Shown: one piece after another, positions 21,905 to 33,829 of the stretch
Numbering within the stretch: position 1 is the first letter of the stretch
How the letters are laid out: every line of letters begins with the position of its first letter
Source of the DNA: Solen grandis
Taxonomy: Eukaryota; Mollusca; Bivalvia; Adapedonta; Solenidae
DNA length: 64,000 bases
Assembly (NCBI GenBank): GCA_021229015.1
Contig: CM037785.1
Coordinates: 36,473,961 to 36,537,960 of the forward strand
Reading direction: 5' to 3'
Position numbers and translations under genes: made by a program
Notes under the pieces: model-generated
The model's database searches: none
What the model was told of the DNA's origin: nothing
The model's input: only the letters and a program-made list of their open reading frames with translations

Positions 21905-22550
21905 AACCATCGAATATGACCTTGAACTTGAGCCAACATGACTGTCACCTGTGTTCTGCACATCGCCTCATTTTGGTTTATAATTGAAGCAAGTTTCATT
22001 AAAATCCTTCGAGGAGTATAGGAGTTATGGAGCGGACACAAAATTGTAAATTGGAATTGAAGGTTCAAACACTTGACCTTCAAGTGTGACCTTGACCTTG
22101 AGTCGACAACGCAACCTGTGTTCTGCACATCGTCTCAATTATATTTATATTTGAGGCATGTTTCATTAAAATCCTTCAAGGGGTATAGGAGATATGAAGC
22201 GGACATGAAATTGTAAGGAAATAGAAGGTTCAAACACATGACCCTCAAGTGTGACCTTGACCTTGAGCCGACATGACTGCAACCTATGTTCTGCACATCG
22301 TCTCAATTAGATATATATTTGAGGCAAGATTCATGAAAAACTAAAAGGGGTATAGGAGATGTGGAGCGGACACGAAATTGAAATGGAAATTGAAGGTTCA
22401 AACACATAACCTTCTAGTTTGACCTTGACCTTGAGCCTACATGGATGCCATCTGTGTTCTGCACATCGTCTCAACTAGGTTTACATTTGAGGCAAGTTTC
22501 AAACTGTATAGGAGATATGGAGCGGACACGAAAACGTTACGGATGGACAG

Positions 22551-22584
<34 letters not shown>

Positions 22585-22756
22585 AGACGAAGGCCATTCC
22601 TATAACCCCGCTCCCGCTTCGCGGCTGGGGATTTATGAAAAAGAATGTATAGACATATTCATAAGGAAGGAGGTATCCGCTAGTTCACTCATTATGATAT
22701 TATGTCATCGTTTGTTTTAATATTGCAAAATTTGATTTCATCCTACATGATTGTTG
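21905..22756 (+). mobile_element. Pearl-like element with four 164-170-bp core repeats
   Basis: GACCTTGA(C/A)CTTGAG recurs at 21918, 22088, 22252 and 22421, each followed by (C/T)(C/A)(A/C)CCTGTGTTCTGCAC-like sequence. The array ends in a GACA/GGAC microsatellite (22545-22590) and the GC-rich hairpin end at 22602-22632. The last unit and tail are duplicated at 1-437. The ORFs here are translations of the repeat. Confidence 0.75.
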
Positions 22757-23214
22757 ACAAATACATTATTTGAATTACGATGCCATGAAAAAAAGAACAC
22801 ACGGCCAAATTATAAATAAATGAAGAAGTTACACCCGGGGAGTACGACTGATAATTCATTTTGCAGGTAGATGCAGTCTGTTAGATGATTAATGAATGCT
22901 GTTTAATTAATACGAAATGAATACGAGAAGCATGTACAAGTGCAACTTCATTATGAATTTATTTCCGTGGATAGGAATGATATCAAACATATTCTCTTTG
23001 CAGGTGGATGTCTCATTAATTTCGTCGTTTAATACAACTGAACAAGATAGTTGCAGTTGTATTACATTTTCATAAATATTAATCACTTGAGTCGAATGTA
23101 GTTAAAATTCACAAGCGTCCCTGTTATTTACAGCATATTTGTGGATATATACAAGTACCAAGTGAACTAGAAGTGGATAGACTTCAAGATAAGAGACAAA
23201 ATGTTTTCTTTACT
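22757..23214. other. AT-rich non-coding stretch
   Basis: Nothing recognised. Confidence 0.4.
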
Positions 23215-23600
23215 TACAAGAATGTTTGTTAAAGGCCCATTATATTTCAAAATGATTCAAATTTCATGAAAAAATAAAAAAATAAAATAACATTGACATA
23301 TTGAAGACAAATACAAATGGTACTCGTACATAATTTGCCAATACCTAACGCATTGCAAATGTTGATCTAATTACGCAATTTAGTATTTTGGATGGATGTC
23401 AAAACACTCTTATTGTTTGCATTTTGTTTGGCGAGTACTGCCGAAGACGGTCTGTCATCGGAAATAATTTGAATTTGAAAAACTGTCGCCGAATCCCAAG
23501 TTGTTTATCTGCTACGTCATCAATTTATACACTCGTGATTCGTAAACGGAGACATACGGAAAAGTCTATGGAAATCGTCAGAAATTGACGAAGAAATGTG
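23215..23600 (+). repeat. Dispersed repeat, plus-strand copy
   Basis: Related in reverse complement to 40200-40690, and in part to 60150-60310. Shared landmarks are AAAGGC(C/A)CATTATA, GGATGGATGTCAAAA and GACGGTCTGT. The similar short peptides translated from the two copies reflect common DNA ancestry; neither has recognisable protein features. Confidence 0.65.
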
Positions 23601-23635
23601 GAATATTCAAATTACTTATTTTTGTAAACAAATGA

Positions 23636-24265
23636 ATGGTCTTTGGTAAGATAAATATATTATTTGTATTACAAATACACATCTTGACAATATTCATTTC
23701 TAACTCAGATTTACATATTTCAGGGTTTTCATCTCAATTAAGAAAAGATCGTAATTTTGCAGGTGGCGGTTTAATGATGTATGTTTCTGATAAATTAAAA
23801 TTTGAACGTCCTTTAGATTTCGGAATCCTAAACTGTGAAATAATGTGGACCGAGGTACAGTTTTATGATTTTAATTTATTAGTATGTAATTATTATAGGC
23901 CTCCTAATTCTACTCAAGAATTTTGGAATAATTTTCCAATATCAATAGACATATCGTCAGACGTTACAAGCAGATATATTATCGTAGGCGATATAAACGT
24001 TGATATGTTAAATATTCCTACTCGTCACACATTATTAGATATCTTTATGCGTTTTGATCTGAAAAATATAATTACAGAACCTTCGCGTCAAAATAAACTG
24101 CTTGATCCTATTTTTATCAGTAATGCATGTACTTGTCAAGATTCCTCTGTCATGCCTGTTGATACATCGGTCAGTGATCAGTTTTCCACAGTTGCCTTTA
24201 TTGAAATTCCTATAAATGTCAGTCAAAGTTATAAACGCGAAGTATGGTTATACATTCATGGATAA
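23636..24265 (+). pseudogene. LINE endonuclease-domain fragment
   Basis: The longest surviving frame of the LINE, about 209 codons. It has the exonuclease-endonuclease-phosphatase fold motifs GDIN(V)D and a SD(Q) near the end, where SDH is usual. The sequence before about residue 20 does not look like LINE protein, so the true truncation point is near 23690. Confidence 0.8.
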
Positions 24266-26665
24266 TATGATAGATTTAATACATTAATTACTGAATTTAA
24301 CTGGCAAGAAATGCTTATAGAAAGTGGTTGTATTGATAATGCATGTAAAGTCTTTACAGATTAGCTACTACAAATGTGTAAATTAAATAAAAATTAAAAA
24401 ACGTTATATAACAATTATTAAAAAATTCCAAAAATTTTAAAAACTACGCTAGACAAGCATTCTTTCTAAATATAAACTCTACAATAGATGATCATAAATC
24501 AAATAACCCTAAAGCATACTGGATTTTAAGCTAGCTAAAGATACTAGTATGTCTACTAGGTTACCACCATTGGTACATATCGATACTGTCGTAATAGACG
24601 ATGTAAAAAGGTAAATATTTAAATGAATATTTCTGTTCAATTTCTACAATCGATAATTCAAATACTATATTACCAGAGTTAAATAGTAAAACACTCTCAT
24701 CTTTGTCAGAAATAATATAAATTCAGATGAAGTTACTGATGTATTAGACAATTTAAAATTAGGGAACGCATCGGGGTTTGATAAAATAAGTCACAAAATG
24801 TGACGGTCATGTTCGAAAAGTCTTAATTTACCACTACATGTATACTACATGTTTAATTGGTCGATGCAGGTTAGTGTTTATCCTTCGATATGGAAAGAAA
24901 TATTAGTTTTGCTATTATTCTAAAAAGGTGATCGTCATACAGTCTCTAATTATAGACCTATTTCTCTTTTATCCTGTGTAGAAAAGGTTTTGAAAAAAAA
25001 ATATTTTTAAGCAAGTTCAAAACTACTTTTTAGAAAATAGATTATTTAAAAAAAATCAACATGTTTCCTACCAAATCACAATACAGTAAATAAGCTCATT
25101 GAAATTTATGAAAATATTTGGAAAGCTTTAGAGGAGAAAAAAAACATACCTGTCTAATATTTTGTGATGTGTCGAAGGCTTTCGACAGAGTTTGGCATAA
25201 AAGTCTGCTAATCAGTATGGGATAAAGGTGCGCCAACTAAATTGGTTTACTGATATCTCTCCAACAGAAAACAATCAGTAGTGTCAATATTTTTTTCAAA
25301 ATCGAAATCTATAAATTCTGGGGTTCCTCAAGGGTCAATTCTAGGCTCCTCTTAATTTATGTCATTTTGCTGATAATTTCTTGAGTCTTGAGCGCTATTT
25401 TTGCGGATGATACATCTTTAGTTTACTCTTCATTTTCGACAACTGATAATTTTAACAAGGATACACGACCACAAACACGTTGGTGTAATATTATCAGATA
25501 ACTGTAAATGGTCAAAACATACAGATGTTATATTTAAAAAATGTTTCAAACAGGTATGTGTATTGCGACAATTCAAATACAAACTAAATAAAAACACTTT
25601 ACTCAAGATTTTACTACCAATCTTAGAATATGCTTGTGAAGTTTGGGATGGATGTAGCTTGGGGGATTCTGACAGGTAAAAAAATATTCAACTTGAAATG
25701 GCAAGAATAGCAACTGGTTTACCTATATTCTGTAATAGCGAACTTTTTATATCGAGAAACTGGACTTGTACCCTTAAGTGTCAGAAGATTAAGTGGAAAA
25801 AAAAATGACAAATAACATATTGCCCGTTTACCTGAATTGCCTTTTACCAGAGCAAGTCGATGATGTATCTCATTATGAATTAGAAATAGAGATTATTCCG
25901 TGATGCCTCAGTCCAGATTAACTCTCTCAAATAACTATTTCATAAATTATACACTGCGTCATTGGAATTCTCTAGACTTATCTGTAAGAACTTTGCCTTC
26001 ATTTAATCAGTTTAAAAAGCAGTATCGCCCATAGAAGTAATTAAACCTGAATTTTGTAATATCGATGAAAGAAGATTTGATATAACGCATGCCTGATTAA
26101 GATGCCAATGTAGTAGTTTAAACTATGATCTATGCAGAGTAGGAATAAGTCTAGATCCTTCTTGTATGTGTAGATACCCATGTGAAAATGCATTTCATTA
26201 TTTCTTTGAATGTCCTTTATACAGAAATCCTTGGATACTCTTTCTGCAATCTCTTTCACGATTTTCTACAATACATTTAAACATGCTTCTCCACGGGTTA
26301 GAATCAATTTCTGACGAAGATAAAACTTATGTATTTAAATGTGTACACCTTTACATAAAAAGAACAAACCGTTTTTAACTTCTAATGTAAGTTGTATAAA
26401 CATTGCACCTGAATGTAAACTTAGAAACTCTATTTCTTATTTCTTTTCCTCAGCTTTTTCTACAAATCTTATATTTCAATATCTTCTATCCTTAAATCTT
26501 TTCTGTGTATACCTTTTACATATTTGATAATTACATATTACTTATTATTTATGTTGTACGCCATGTTTTGTCATTTTGTCTGGGAAAGGGTTAATTTTAA
26601 TGTTGTAATAACTTGTACCCAATCCCATGCTTGTATGAAATTACAGCAATAAATATGTTTAAACT
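23636..26665 (+). mobile_element. Degenerate non-LTR retrotransposon (jockey/CR1 type), 5'-truncated
   Basis: In order on the plus strand, with frameshifts and stops: an apurinic-type endonuclease fragment (23636-24265; GGGLMMYVSD, NYYRPPNS, GDINVDML), reverse-transcriptase motifs NYRPISLLSC (about 24940), CDVSKAFDRVWH (about 25163), SGVPQGSILG (about 25317) and FADDTSLVYS (about 25400), then a C-terminal cysteine/histidine region (CMCRYPCENAFHYFFECP, 26166-26220). AATAAAT at about 26650 may be its poly(A) signal. The motif order and FADD are diagnostic of LINE ORF2. The clade assignment is tentative. The copy cannot be active. Confidence 0.88.
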
Positions 26666-26787
26666 ATTGGATTCGGACGTGTCCGGTATTTTAAAACCCT
26701 TGGTATTATCCCAGAATGTATCAAAATCTTTCCGCCTAATAAACGCGATGATTGCCGCAAGTAAGTAATAAGGAATGTCGATCCATA

Positions 26788-28035
26788 CGAGGGATGTTCA
26801 AACTGAAATGCAACTCGGATTATATTATGTAACTACGCACGCTTTTCACAAAAAAACCTACTTGGATCGCCCAGGGGCAACAATTATCTCTCGGTCGATA
26901 TCAGTTTTGTGTAAATCTGTCCTCTCTAGCCTCGGCTACACAACGAGAAACATTGCATACTCGTACATACTAATGATAAAATGGTTGGTAAAAAACCTGC
27001 GTTCGCCGCTCGAATACGGGCCTACATCAAAAACCGCATCGGTTACTAGGTGGTGCAAGAAATTTGCAAGTGGATTATTGTCCTTGCAAGATGCACCATG
27101 TGGCCATCGCAGAAAGACAGCAACCAGTCCCAAAATAGTAGAAAAAGTCAGAGAAATTGTATCGACAGATGCAAGATTCACTGTTAGGGAAATAGCCCGA
27201 AAGGTAGGCATCTCAATAGGGGCAGTTCATTCAATTCTAAGGAAGCACCTTAAAATGAATAAGATAACTGCGCGATGGATACCCCATTTGCTCACAGAGG
27301 AGCAGAAGCGCCTCCGCGTGAAAATGGCAAAATCTTTGCTGAAAATGTACCCAAAATACAATAATCGCTCGTTTGCCAATATCGTCACAGGCGACGAGAC
27401 ATGGGTGCATTTCTATGAGCCCAAATGAAAACATGAAAACAAGATATGGGCTACAAAAGACATGAAAAGGCCATGTATAGCCAAACGCACAATGAGCGTC
27501 AGAAAGGTTATGTATGCAGTTTTCTTCACAAATCAAGGGCCTGCTAAACAAATTGCTGTTCCGAAAGGTAAATCGGTCAATAGCAAGTTCTACAGAGGGG
27601 CTGTTCTAATAAAGTTGAAGAAATATTTCAATCGACACAGGCCAGCGACAGGTTTGTCGGGGGTCGGGGCTGCATGACAACGCGTCTAGCCACAAAGCGG
27701 CTATTGTACGCGATTTTTTAAGGCAGGAAAAGATTGTAGAGTTTCCGCACCCGCCGTATTCCCCAGACCTTGCCCCCTGTGACTACTTCCTGTTCCGAGG
27801 CTCAAAAAGTACCTCACTGGACGAAAATACAAAACACGATGGTTCATCCATCTTCCATTGTTTCAAGGGTATACCCAGAAACGAATATGAAACTGCCTTT
27901 AAAAATTGGATCAAAAGGTTGAAACTGTGCATAGCTAAAGGAGATACTTTGAAGGAATCCGATTGTTGGTTTGTGAAAATTAACAAATCCTTTCTAGATA
28001 TGCTAGGAATTGCATTTCAATTTGAACATCCCTCG
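26788..28035 (+). mobile_element. Mariner element with intact TIRs and TA duplication
   Basis: The ends are inverted copies of CGAGGGATGTTCAAA, with similarity continuing through TGAAATGCAA (left 26788, right end 28035), flanked by TA at 26786-26787 and 28036-28037. The length of 1248 bp is typical for mariner. It lies just downstream of the LINE's 3' end. The transposase is broken, but the termini look complete, so it could in principle be mobilised in trans. Confidence 0.93.
26950..28030 (+). pseudogene. Mariner DD34D transposase, frameshifted
   Basis: The paired-type helix-turn-helix region reads VREIARKVGISIGAVHSILR, followed by the linker block ARWIPHLLTEEQKR. The catalytic acidic residues are in GDETW (about 27392), LHDNA (about 27673) and YSPDLAPCDYF (about 27758), with 34 residues between the second and third Asp, the mariner spacing. 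An in-frame stop follows HFYEPK at 27426, and at least one frameshift near 27675 and one near the N-terminus break the frame. A plausible ancestral start is the ATG near 26981, in another frame. Confidence 0.9.
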
Positions 28036-28306
28036 TACTGATATAAAATATATGTTTCTTAAAAAAATGTGGGATCAGTACATCTTAAATACAGATTACT
28101 GTCACTAATATATTTTTCGTTATCCATTCCTTTTAACTAACTTCATTTCTGCGTTTGTGATACGATACTACGTGTGAAAATTAGGCCATACTTTTCTTAT
28201 TTAAGGACTGACCGACCAACTAAACCATAAAATTAAAATGCATTCGGACGCTAGAAATGTTAAGTAACAATAAAGAAAAATCCGGTTTTAGTCCAACGCT
28301 TGTATC

Positions 28307-28317
28307 TGACACACACA

Positions 28318-28349
<32 letters not shown>
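28307..28349. repeat. (AC)n(TC)n microsatellite
   Basis: A short ACAC run directly followed by about 14 TC units. Confidence 0.9.
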
Positions 28350-28350
<1 letters not shown>

Positions 28351-28839
28351 ATCTTTAGACTGTCAGCGGAAGCCGCACTAGTCAAAAACAGGCATGGTCA
28401 GATTGTTGCAGCCTATTCATATGTATCACTCCGCGTTCACAATCACGGGTGGAGTGTTAGGTTTCGTTAACGTTTCAGCCACGTATGAATTATGAATCAC
28501 ACAGATTTTGTGCAGTTTGAAGCAATTCCAATAAATTTGAAACTTGATTTCATAAATATATTTATAGTATAAATGGATCCTGTGAAACTATTCTAAACTT
28601 AAACTTTCTATGAGATGTCTGACATTAAAAAAGAGGAGTATCTTTAAAAGGAAAGAGAAATTAAGCATCGTTGGAATTTTCAAATTCGATTGATGCAAAT
28701 AAAAATGATACTACAAAACGACTGATTAAGGACTTGAAACAAGTAATTTGACATTATCGTCGGCAAGCATCCAATAAAGTGGCTGTCATTCAACGTTTTG
28801 ACTTTTTCGTCGTGCAAAAACTTAAATGTAGCCCATTAC

Positions 28840-29110
28840 TCAAACACTATTAAAGGTATCAACACCAAACTTAGGGTACTTTATAATCATGATAAGGCGC
28901 AGTTGTAGGACAAGGGGTATTACTCTTAACTATATATTTTAAGAGTTATGCCCCTTTTTAACTTAGAATTTTGATAAAAATAGCTTAATTAGTATATTGA
29001 TTTGAAAGATATAACAACGAACTTTGGAATACTTCATAATCATGACAAGATGCAGTTGTAAGACAAGGGGTATTATTCTGAAAGGAATATTATGCCCCTT
29101 TCTAACTTAG
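28840..29110 (+). repeat. Two tandem copies of a 153-bp unit
   Basis: Landmark ATAATCATGA occurs at 28883 and 29036, each followed by GCAGTTGTA(G/A)GACAAGGGGTATTA-like sequence and TATGCCCCTTT. The unit size is in the range of other tandem-core molluscan elements in the window. The flank to about 29310 may belong to the same element. Confidence 0.7.
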
Positions 29111-29311
29111 ATTTTTTTTTTCAATTGTTTATATTCAAAGCAATTACATTTCTTCTACACAATGTAAGATTTTCTTTTCTTTTCATATTTACTTAAGAGT
29201 TACTGTTTATTGTTTACGGTGGTCAAACTTTAAATCTCAAATATGGCACTCCGTTGTTGACATGTAAAACAGACGGGCATTGGCACCGCTCTGCAACACT
29301 CTAGTTAATAA

Positions 29312-30110
29312 TGGTTTCCACATAACATTCAAATGAAAATAGGCTATTCGAAATTACGTTTGATTGTGTAAGTACAGTCCTGACACGAACTTAGAGCTAA
29401 GTAATGCTTAAATTAGGTAGGAACTCCCTACGCTATTTCCGTTTCACGAAATAATCCATTATATGACTATTTTAAATTAAAGTATGACCTTACTAACTAA
29501 ATATATGTGTTAAGAAATGTAATACGAGAGAAACAAGAATGGTGAAATTCGCCTGTAAGTATGAACGTATTACGTAGCGCCAATTATGGATGTTAGAATT
29601 AGAGCCAAGTGGCATATTTAAGACATCATTTTTGTCATTTAAAATATCTACGGTTACATTTAGTCCAAATACAAGCTTTATATATGGTCTTATGAAGGTG
29701 ATTACCGTAATACTGTAACATAGGTGTATCCACATGCACAATAATTACACATCAAGGTACGTGGGTTTTCTTCAGGTAGTCCAGTCTCCTCCAACAATAA
29801 AGAACACATCCGCGATATTAAAATCGTGAAAACGTGTTCACTTTTGAACTTTCGGTTTATTTAAACATTTTTCTCAAGATTTTAATGTACATACATGCAA
29901 TTACAATAATCACCTCGACATTAGTTATATATCTGTAGGTACTTATAGGTTATTTTACAGCGTATATATATATATATATATATATATATTTAAACCTTTT
30001 TATTATTATTTTATATTTAGGGCTTAATGTAGTTACACGATTATATAACTGTTATTATTTTATCTTTAATTATTAACAAAAAAACACATAATTATAATAT
30101 CTTTTTCAAG
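29312..30110. other. AT-rich non-coding stretch with an (AT)n run
   Basis: Contains a TA-dinucleotide microsatellite at about 29962-29989. No coding or repeat identity recognised. Confidence 0.4.
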
Positions 30111-30112
30111 AA

Positions 30113-30260
30113 AGTGACGTCATTTTTTATTAATAATTGCTGTATGTTATACGAAGTGTTGCGACTGTTGTCCAATAACATTTTTGGACAGTATTCTGTC
30201 CAATATCGAAATATTTTGGACGATCACGTGGTATAAATGCCTTGTTTCGATTGGCTGAGA
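30113..30260 (+). promoter_or_regulatory. Promoter-like motif cluster
   Basis: GTGACGTCAT (CRE-like) at about 30116, two CCAAT boxes (about 30172 and 30201), CACGTG (about 30226), TATAAAT (about 30232) and an inverted CCAAT (ATTGG, about 30249) fall within 150 bp. No gene can be attached: a foldback element starts 80 bp downstream. Chance clustering in AT-rich DNA or an old repeat promoter are alternatives. Confidence 0.25.
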
Positions 30261-30341
30261 AAATGGATTTTGAATAAATGAACTTATACAGACACATAAT
30301 CCACGGAAGGGAATCTCGTGACTTTTCTTGTAACGCGTACA

Positions 30342-30672
30342 TTCGATTTATACACAATTTTCAGGTAATTTTATCTTATATTATTCATACTTACGTGTAA
30401 GACCTGCCTACCGTTACCGCCTATACCTTATTTTTTTTATCTTTATGCAAGCAGTTTCCTCAAACACTCAAAAATTAGACTGACCGGAATTTTCAATATT
30501 AACAATTATTATGCGGGTAACTGTTCGAATTTTTGAGTGTTTGAGAAAACTGTTGGCATAAAGATATGGTATAACCAATAACAATATACCATTTCGCGTA
30601 GGCTGCGGCAGACCTATACGTAAGAATATAAGATATTATATAAAATTACTTGAAAAATTTGTCTGAATCGAA
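30342..30672. mobile_element. Foldback element with long inverted arms
   Basis: The left arm (30342-30477) and right arm (30525-30672) are imperfect inverted copies. Shared blocks include TTCGATT at the outer ends, GGTAATTTTAT/AAGTAATTTTAT, CTTACGT and CAAACACTCAAAAATT at the inner ends. There is no coding sequence. Confidence 0.75.
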
Positions 30673-31335
30673 GATTTTAGTCCATCCGATTGTCAGTACG
30701 CGTTACCACAAAAGTCGCTGCCGTGATAATCATTTCCTGCAAAGAGAGTAGAAGGCATACGCTGGACATTGAAATGTGACTATGCCTTTAACACATATAT
30801 ACAAGTATAACATACAAAACATGTTGCATTACCGTGTTGTTTATACAGTTTCAAATCAAGGTAATAAATTTATACACTGCATGAAACAATTAGGATATTT
30901 ATGTCAATGAATACAATTCATTTGAAAATGGCTAGTGTTGGATATGGTATGACTTTCGATCAGTTGAGAATTAAAACATTTATACAAATAATATAAATAT
31001 ATTTTTGCTAGATCTCTTCTTTAAGCCACGTCCTACATTACACCGTGTGTGCACTTCATTTCCCTTAGTAACTATAAACAAACCTACTTTACTTCCTGCA
31101 ATACCCCATTTTCTTCTTATCGATCGTGATTCATGATGTTCTTGTTATTTTTTATTATGGCATTATCAGTGAAATTGAACAACTTGGCTCGAGTGTACAG
31201 ATTTGACAAATACAAGTTAATCGCTTGCCGTGTTTTGTTATGTTGCCACATCTTTGTAGGATTGTTTAGATCGATAGATATGTAAAATTCCCAGTGCGAG
31301 ATCGCTACCCAGGTAGTATTATCTTTAACGATTAT
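30673..31335. other. Non-coding stretch
   Basis: Nothing recognised. Confidence 0.35.
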
Positions 31336-31520
31336 TTTTTGTTTGGTTTAATATCCCACCGACAGTATATGTGTCATCTGGAGACGAGGTTTAACGAATA
31401 AAAAAATTGAGTGTTTAGGTTTATACTGGTGGAACACAGCGTCCTGATCATTATATGCTTATCACATCAATTAAGACCGCGCTCGAATATCACTAACAGT
31501 TCTAAGCGCCAAGTAATACA
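31336..31520 (-). mobile_element. Degenerate SINE fragment
   Basis: On the minus strand the right end TAATATCCCACCGACAGTAT and the segment TAAGCGCCAAGTAA match the tail and middle of the SINE family. The tRNA-like head is missing or too diverged to see. Confidence 0.5.
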
Positions 31521-31734
31521 TAAATTCTTGAATTGGGTAGAATGGCATTCTACCATTCCTGTATTATTATCTATTTAGATATAAGCTTATCTTATATGGT
31601 CTTCTTCGAGATCCTGTACAAACCTATTGGGTTTGTACTGTATTTTATTCTTTTTCTTCTTATTATTTTTTTCTTCCTTTCCTATGTGTTATTTTCTATA
31701 TTTTGCAAAGGCCCCAGGACCACGAAAATTAAAT

Positions 31735-32950
31735 GGCCTATACTTCAGATACTGAATTTCTCATTTCAGTTATTTCCGTATGTTTATGACGTCATATGAG
31801 GTCAAACTTGACGTCGTGTAGAAAATATTTTTAACAGTCTACAGCCAATATTTATGGTCGGATTTCCATGAGACTCACAATATGTGTATACACGTTAGGT
31901 GTTCTAGTTGTGCATCCCGGTTTCCATTTTTCCAAATTCGGAATGGCAAAGGTTCTGTGGCGAATCCAAGATTCTAACCATTGGCGTCAAATTTCAAATA
32001 CGTATATCATCTCTTCGAGATGAGTTAGAAAGCTGAAATTTAGAGATTTTTTAGCCGATAATTTGGTACCTAAACCTTTGAAATTGGTACGAGGTACATC
32101 AAAAATAAGAATTTAAACATGTAGAATTTCAGCGATTTTGCCGTTATCTCCAGGTTAAACGGCTTATATTTTGAAAGGCAGTGGAGATAAGTCCATACAG
32201 TAAGCGAACCGGTCCCGGTGGCCGATTCGTTAGAGCATCCGCCCCAGAATCGGGAGGTCGTGAGTTCGATCCCCGGCCGCGACCAAAGTCGTAAAAAATG
32301 GTACTGGTATAGCTCCCTTGCTTGGCGCTCAGCATATAAGGGTAGTTCCAGGACTGGTTGGTCCGGTGTCAGGATAATGTGACTGGGTGTGGTATTATGC
32401 CACATGTCTTCGGCGTGATACTGAAGTGTGGCATTACTATATCTGTCTTAAGTAGACATCGTCTCCAAATGACAGAAATACTGTCGGTGGGACGTTAAAC
32501 TCAGAAAAAAAACAGTAAGCGAGTGAAATGTAGAGGATTTTAAAACCTTTAAATTGGTACATAGTTAATTGAAAATGGTCAAAGTTACATGAAATTACAT
32601 GAAAAATAAGAATTTTGACATGTTATATTTAAGAGATTTTGCTGTATATCATAAAAATCTATATGTTTCGACCGAAATATATTGGAATAGATTTGTAGGA
32701 ATTTTCAAGAAAAATATTTGTTTTGGTACCTAGATTACTGAAATTGGTCAAGTAATAAGGAACATGCATCAAAATAAGAATTGACTTTTAGTTACTTTTG
32801 CCATATTCTCAGGGTTTAATGGCTTACTTGGCAAAGTTTTTGGAAGATAAGTCCGAACATTAATGAGGTGAAAGGTAGGAATTTGATATACTTTCTAACG
32901 GTACCAAGCTTTTAAAAATGGAGTTAATTTAAGAAAGTTACATGAAAAAA
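31735..32950. repeat. Dispersed AT-rich repeat, partly repeated at 34.78-35.16 kb and 5.7-7.8 kb
   Basis: 31735-32010 parallels 34775-35060 block by block: CCAGGAC, then AAATGG, a GACGTCATATG-type site, AACTT(G/A)ACG, and GTTGTGCATCC(C/T)G. The part beyond 32040, with its GGTACC words and 'AAATTGGTAC' repeats, resembles the inverse of 5.7-7.2 kb. A SINE is inserted in it. Confidence 0.5.
32208..32511 (+). mobile_element. tRNA-derived SINE with 11-bp target duplication
   Basis: The head reads CCGGTGGCCGATTCGTTAGA with a B-box-like GAGTTCGATCC. The middle has TGGCGCTCAGCATATAAGGG, and the 3' part GTGGGACGTTAAAC ends in a short A-run. The direct repeat ACAGTAAGCGA lies at 32197-32207 and 32512-32522. 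This is the best-preserved copy here and defines both termini. Confidence 0.9.
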
Positions 32951-33100
32951 TAGTTTCAATTCTTTCATTTAGTGCCTCTGCATACAGACCCACAACTGGT
33001 TTGTCCTTTTCGAACTGTTAAAGTTAGTTATAATATGCAAATGTGATTTAGAAGTTGCCCTAAATATGTGGCCAATCAGAAGACACCCCCACCCCGTCCG

Positions 33101-33170
<70 letters not shown>
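33101..33170. repeat. (TC)n(TA)n microsatellite
   Basis: About ten TC units run into about 25 TA units. ORFs with SLSLS and YIYIY runs on both strands are translations of this tract. Confidence 0.95.
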
Positions 33171-33173
<3 letters not shown>

Positions 33174-33295
33174 TCTTTCAAGAAACTCTCATATTTTCGA
33201 TCATACTTTTGTACAAATATGCATCCGTGTCATATATTTCGTTTTTTGCTCCCATCATAATTTTAGCTGTCAGACGCTGTGAAAGATACGGACAC

Positions 33296-33362
33296 GAATC
33301 TCGCCTCCAGCGGGATTCGAACCATTAACCTCTGGTTCAGTTTTTACCACTGCACTTCGCTT
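33296..33362 (-). repeat. tRNA-like SINE head, second family
   Basis: The minus strand reads CAGTGGTAAAAACTGAACC and then a B-box GGTTCGAATCCCG followed by TGGAGGC. 63918-63985 has the same arrangement (CAGTGGTAA ... GGTTCGAACCGCCGTTGGAGGC), so the two are probably one SINE family distinct from the 32208 family. Confidence 0.5.
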
Positions 33363-33829
33363 CTTTTAGGTTAAAAAAAGACAACAAACTGTAGGAAATA
33401 GCACCAATCGCGTCGCACTATCTACGGTTTGATAAGTATCATAAGTAAATTCCTCGTTAATTTCTTTACGTTGAAATATCTTGACCAAATCGCATTAAAC
33501 ATTAATTCAAATTTGCTTCCATCTTTCGTCACCTGTTGATGTCCAAGAGTAATGATATATAGCATTGTGAAATTACATTCAATATTGCCATTATATCGAA
33601 AAGGGGAGACGTTTAAATCGCTTAAATTTTAACTCACAGATGTTGATGTAACATGAAACCCACCATAGTGTCTGCACAGAATGTTATCGTCCATTTCGAT
33701 GTCTAGCAGCTTATTTTCCCGCCTGACGCCCAGTCGAGAAACATTTGATTGACAGAGAATAGGGAATATGAATAGTGTCCCGGCTTCAGTGCATTGGACT
33801 TTAGTATAGCCGGGAAACTTCTAAGTAGC

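Noticed and set aside
23388..23588. Similar peptides at 23388-23588 (plus) and 40335-40571 (minus) as a conserved gene
   Set aside because: The DNA similarity extends beyond the ORFs on both sides and the partial third copy at 60.15 kb lacks the ORF part, so this is a dispersed repeat.
31533..31799. Hydrophobic 88-aa ORF
   Set aside because: Its hydrophobicity comes from a T-rich tract (TTT/ATT codons), and it overlaps dispersed repeat sequence.
32969..33328. Three ORFs with YIYIYI/SLSLSL runs on both strands
   Set aside because: Translation of the (TC)n(TA)n microsatellite.
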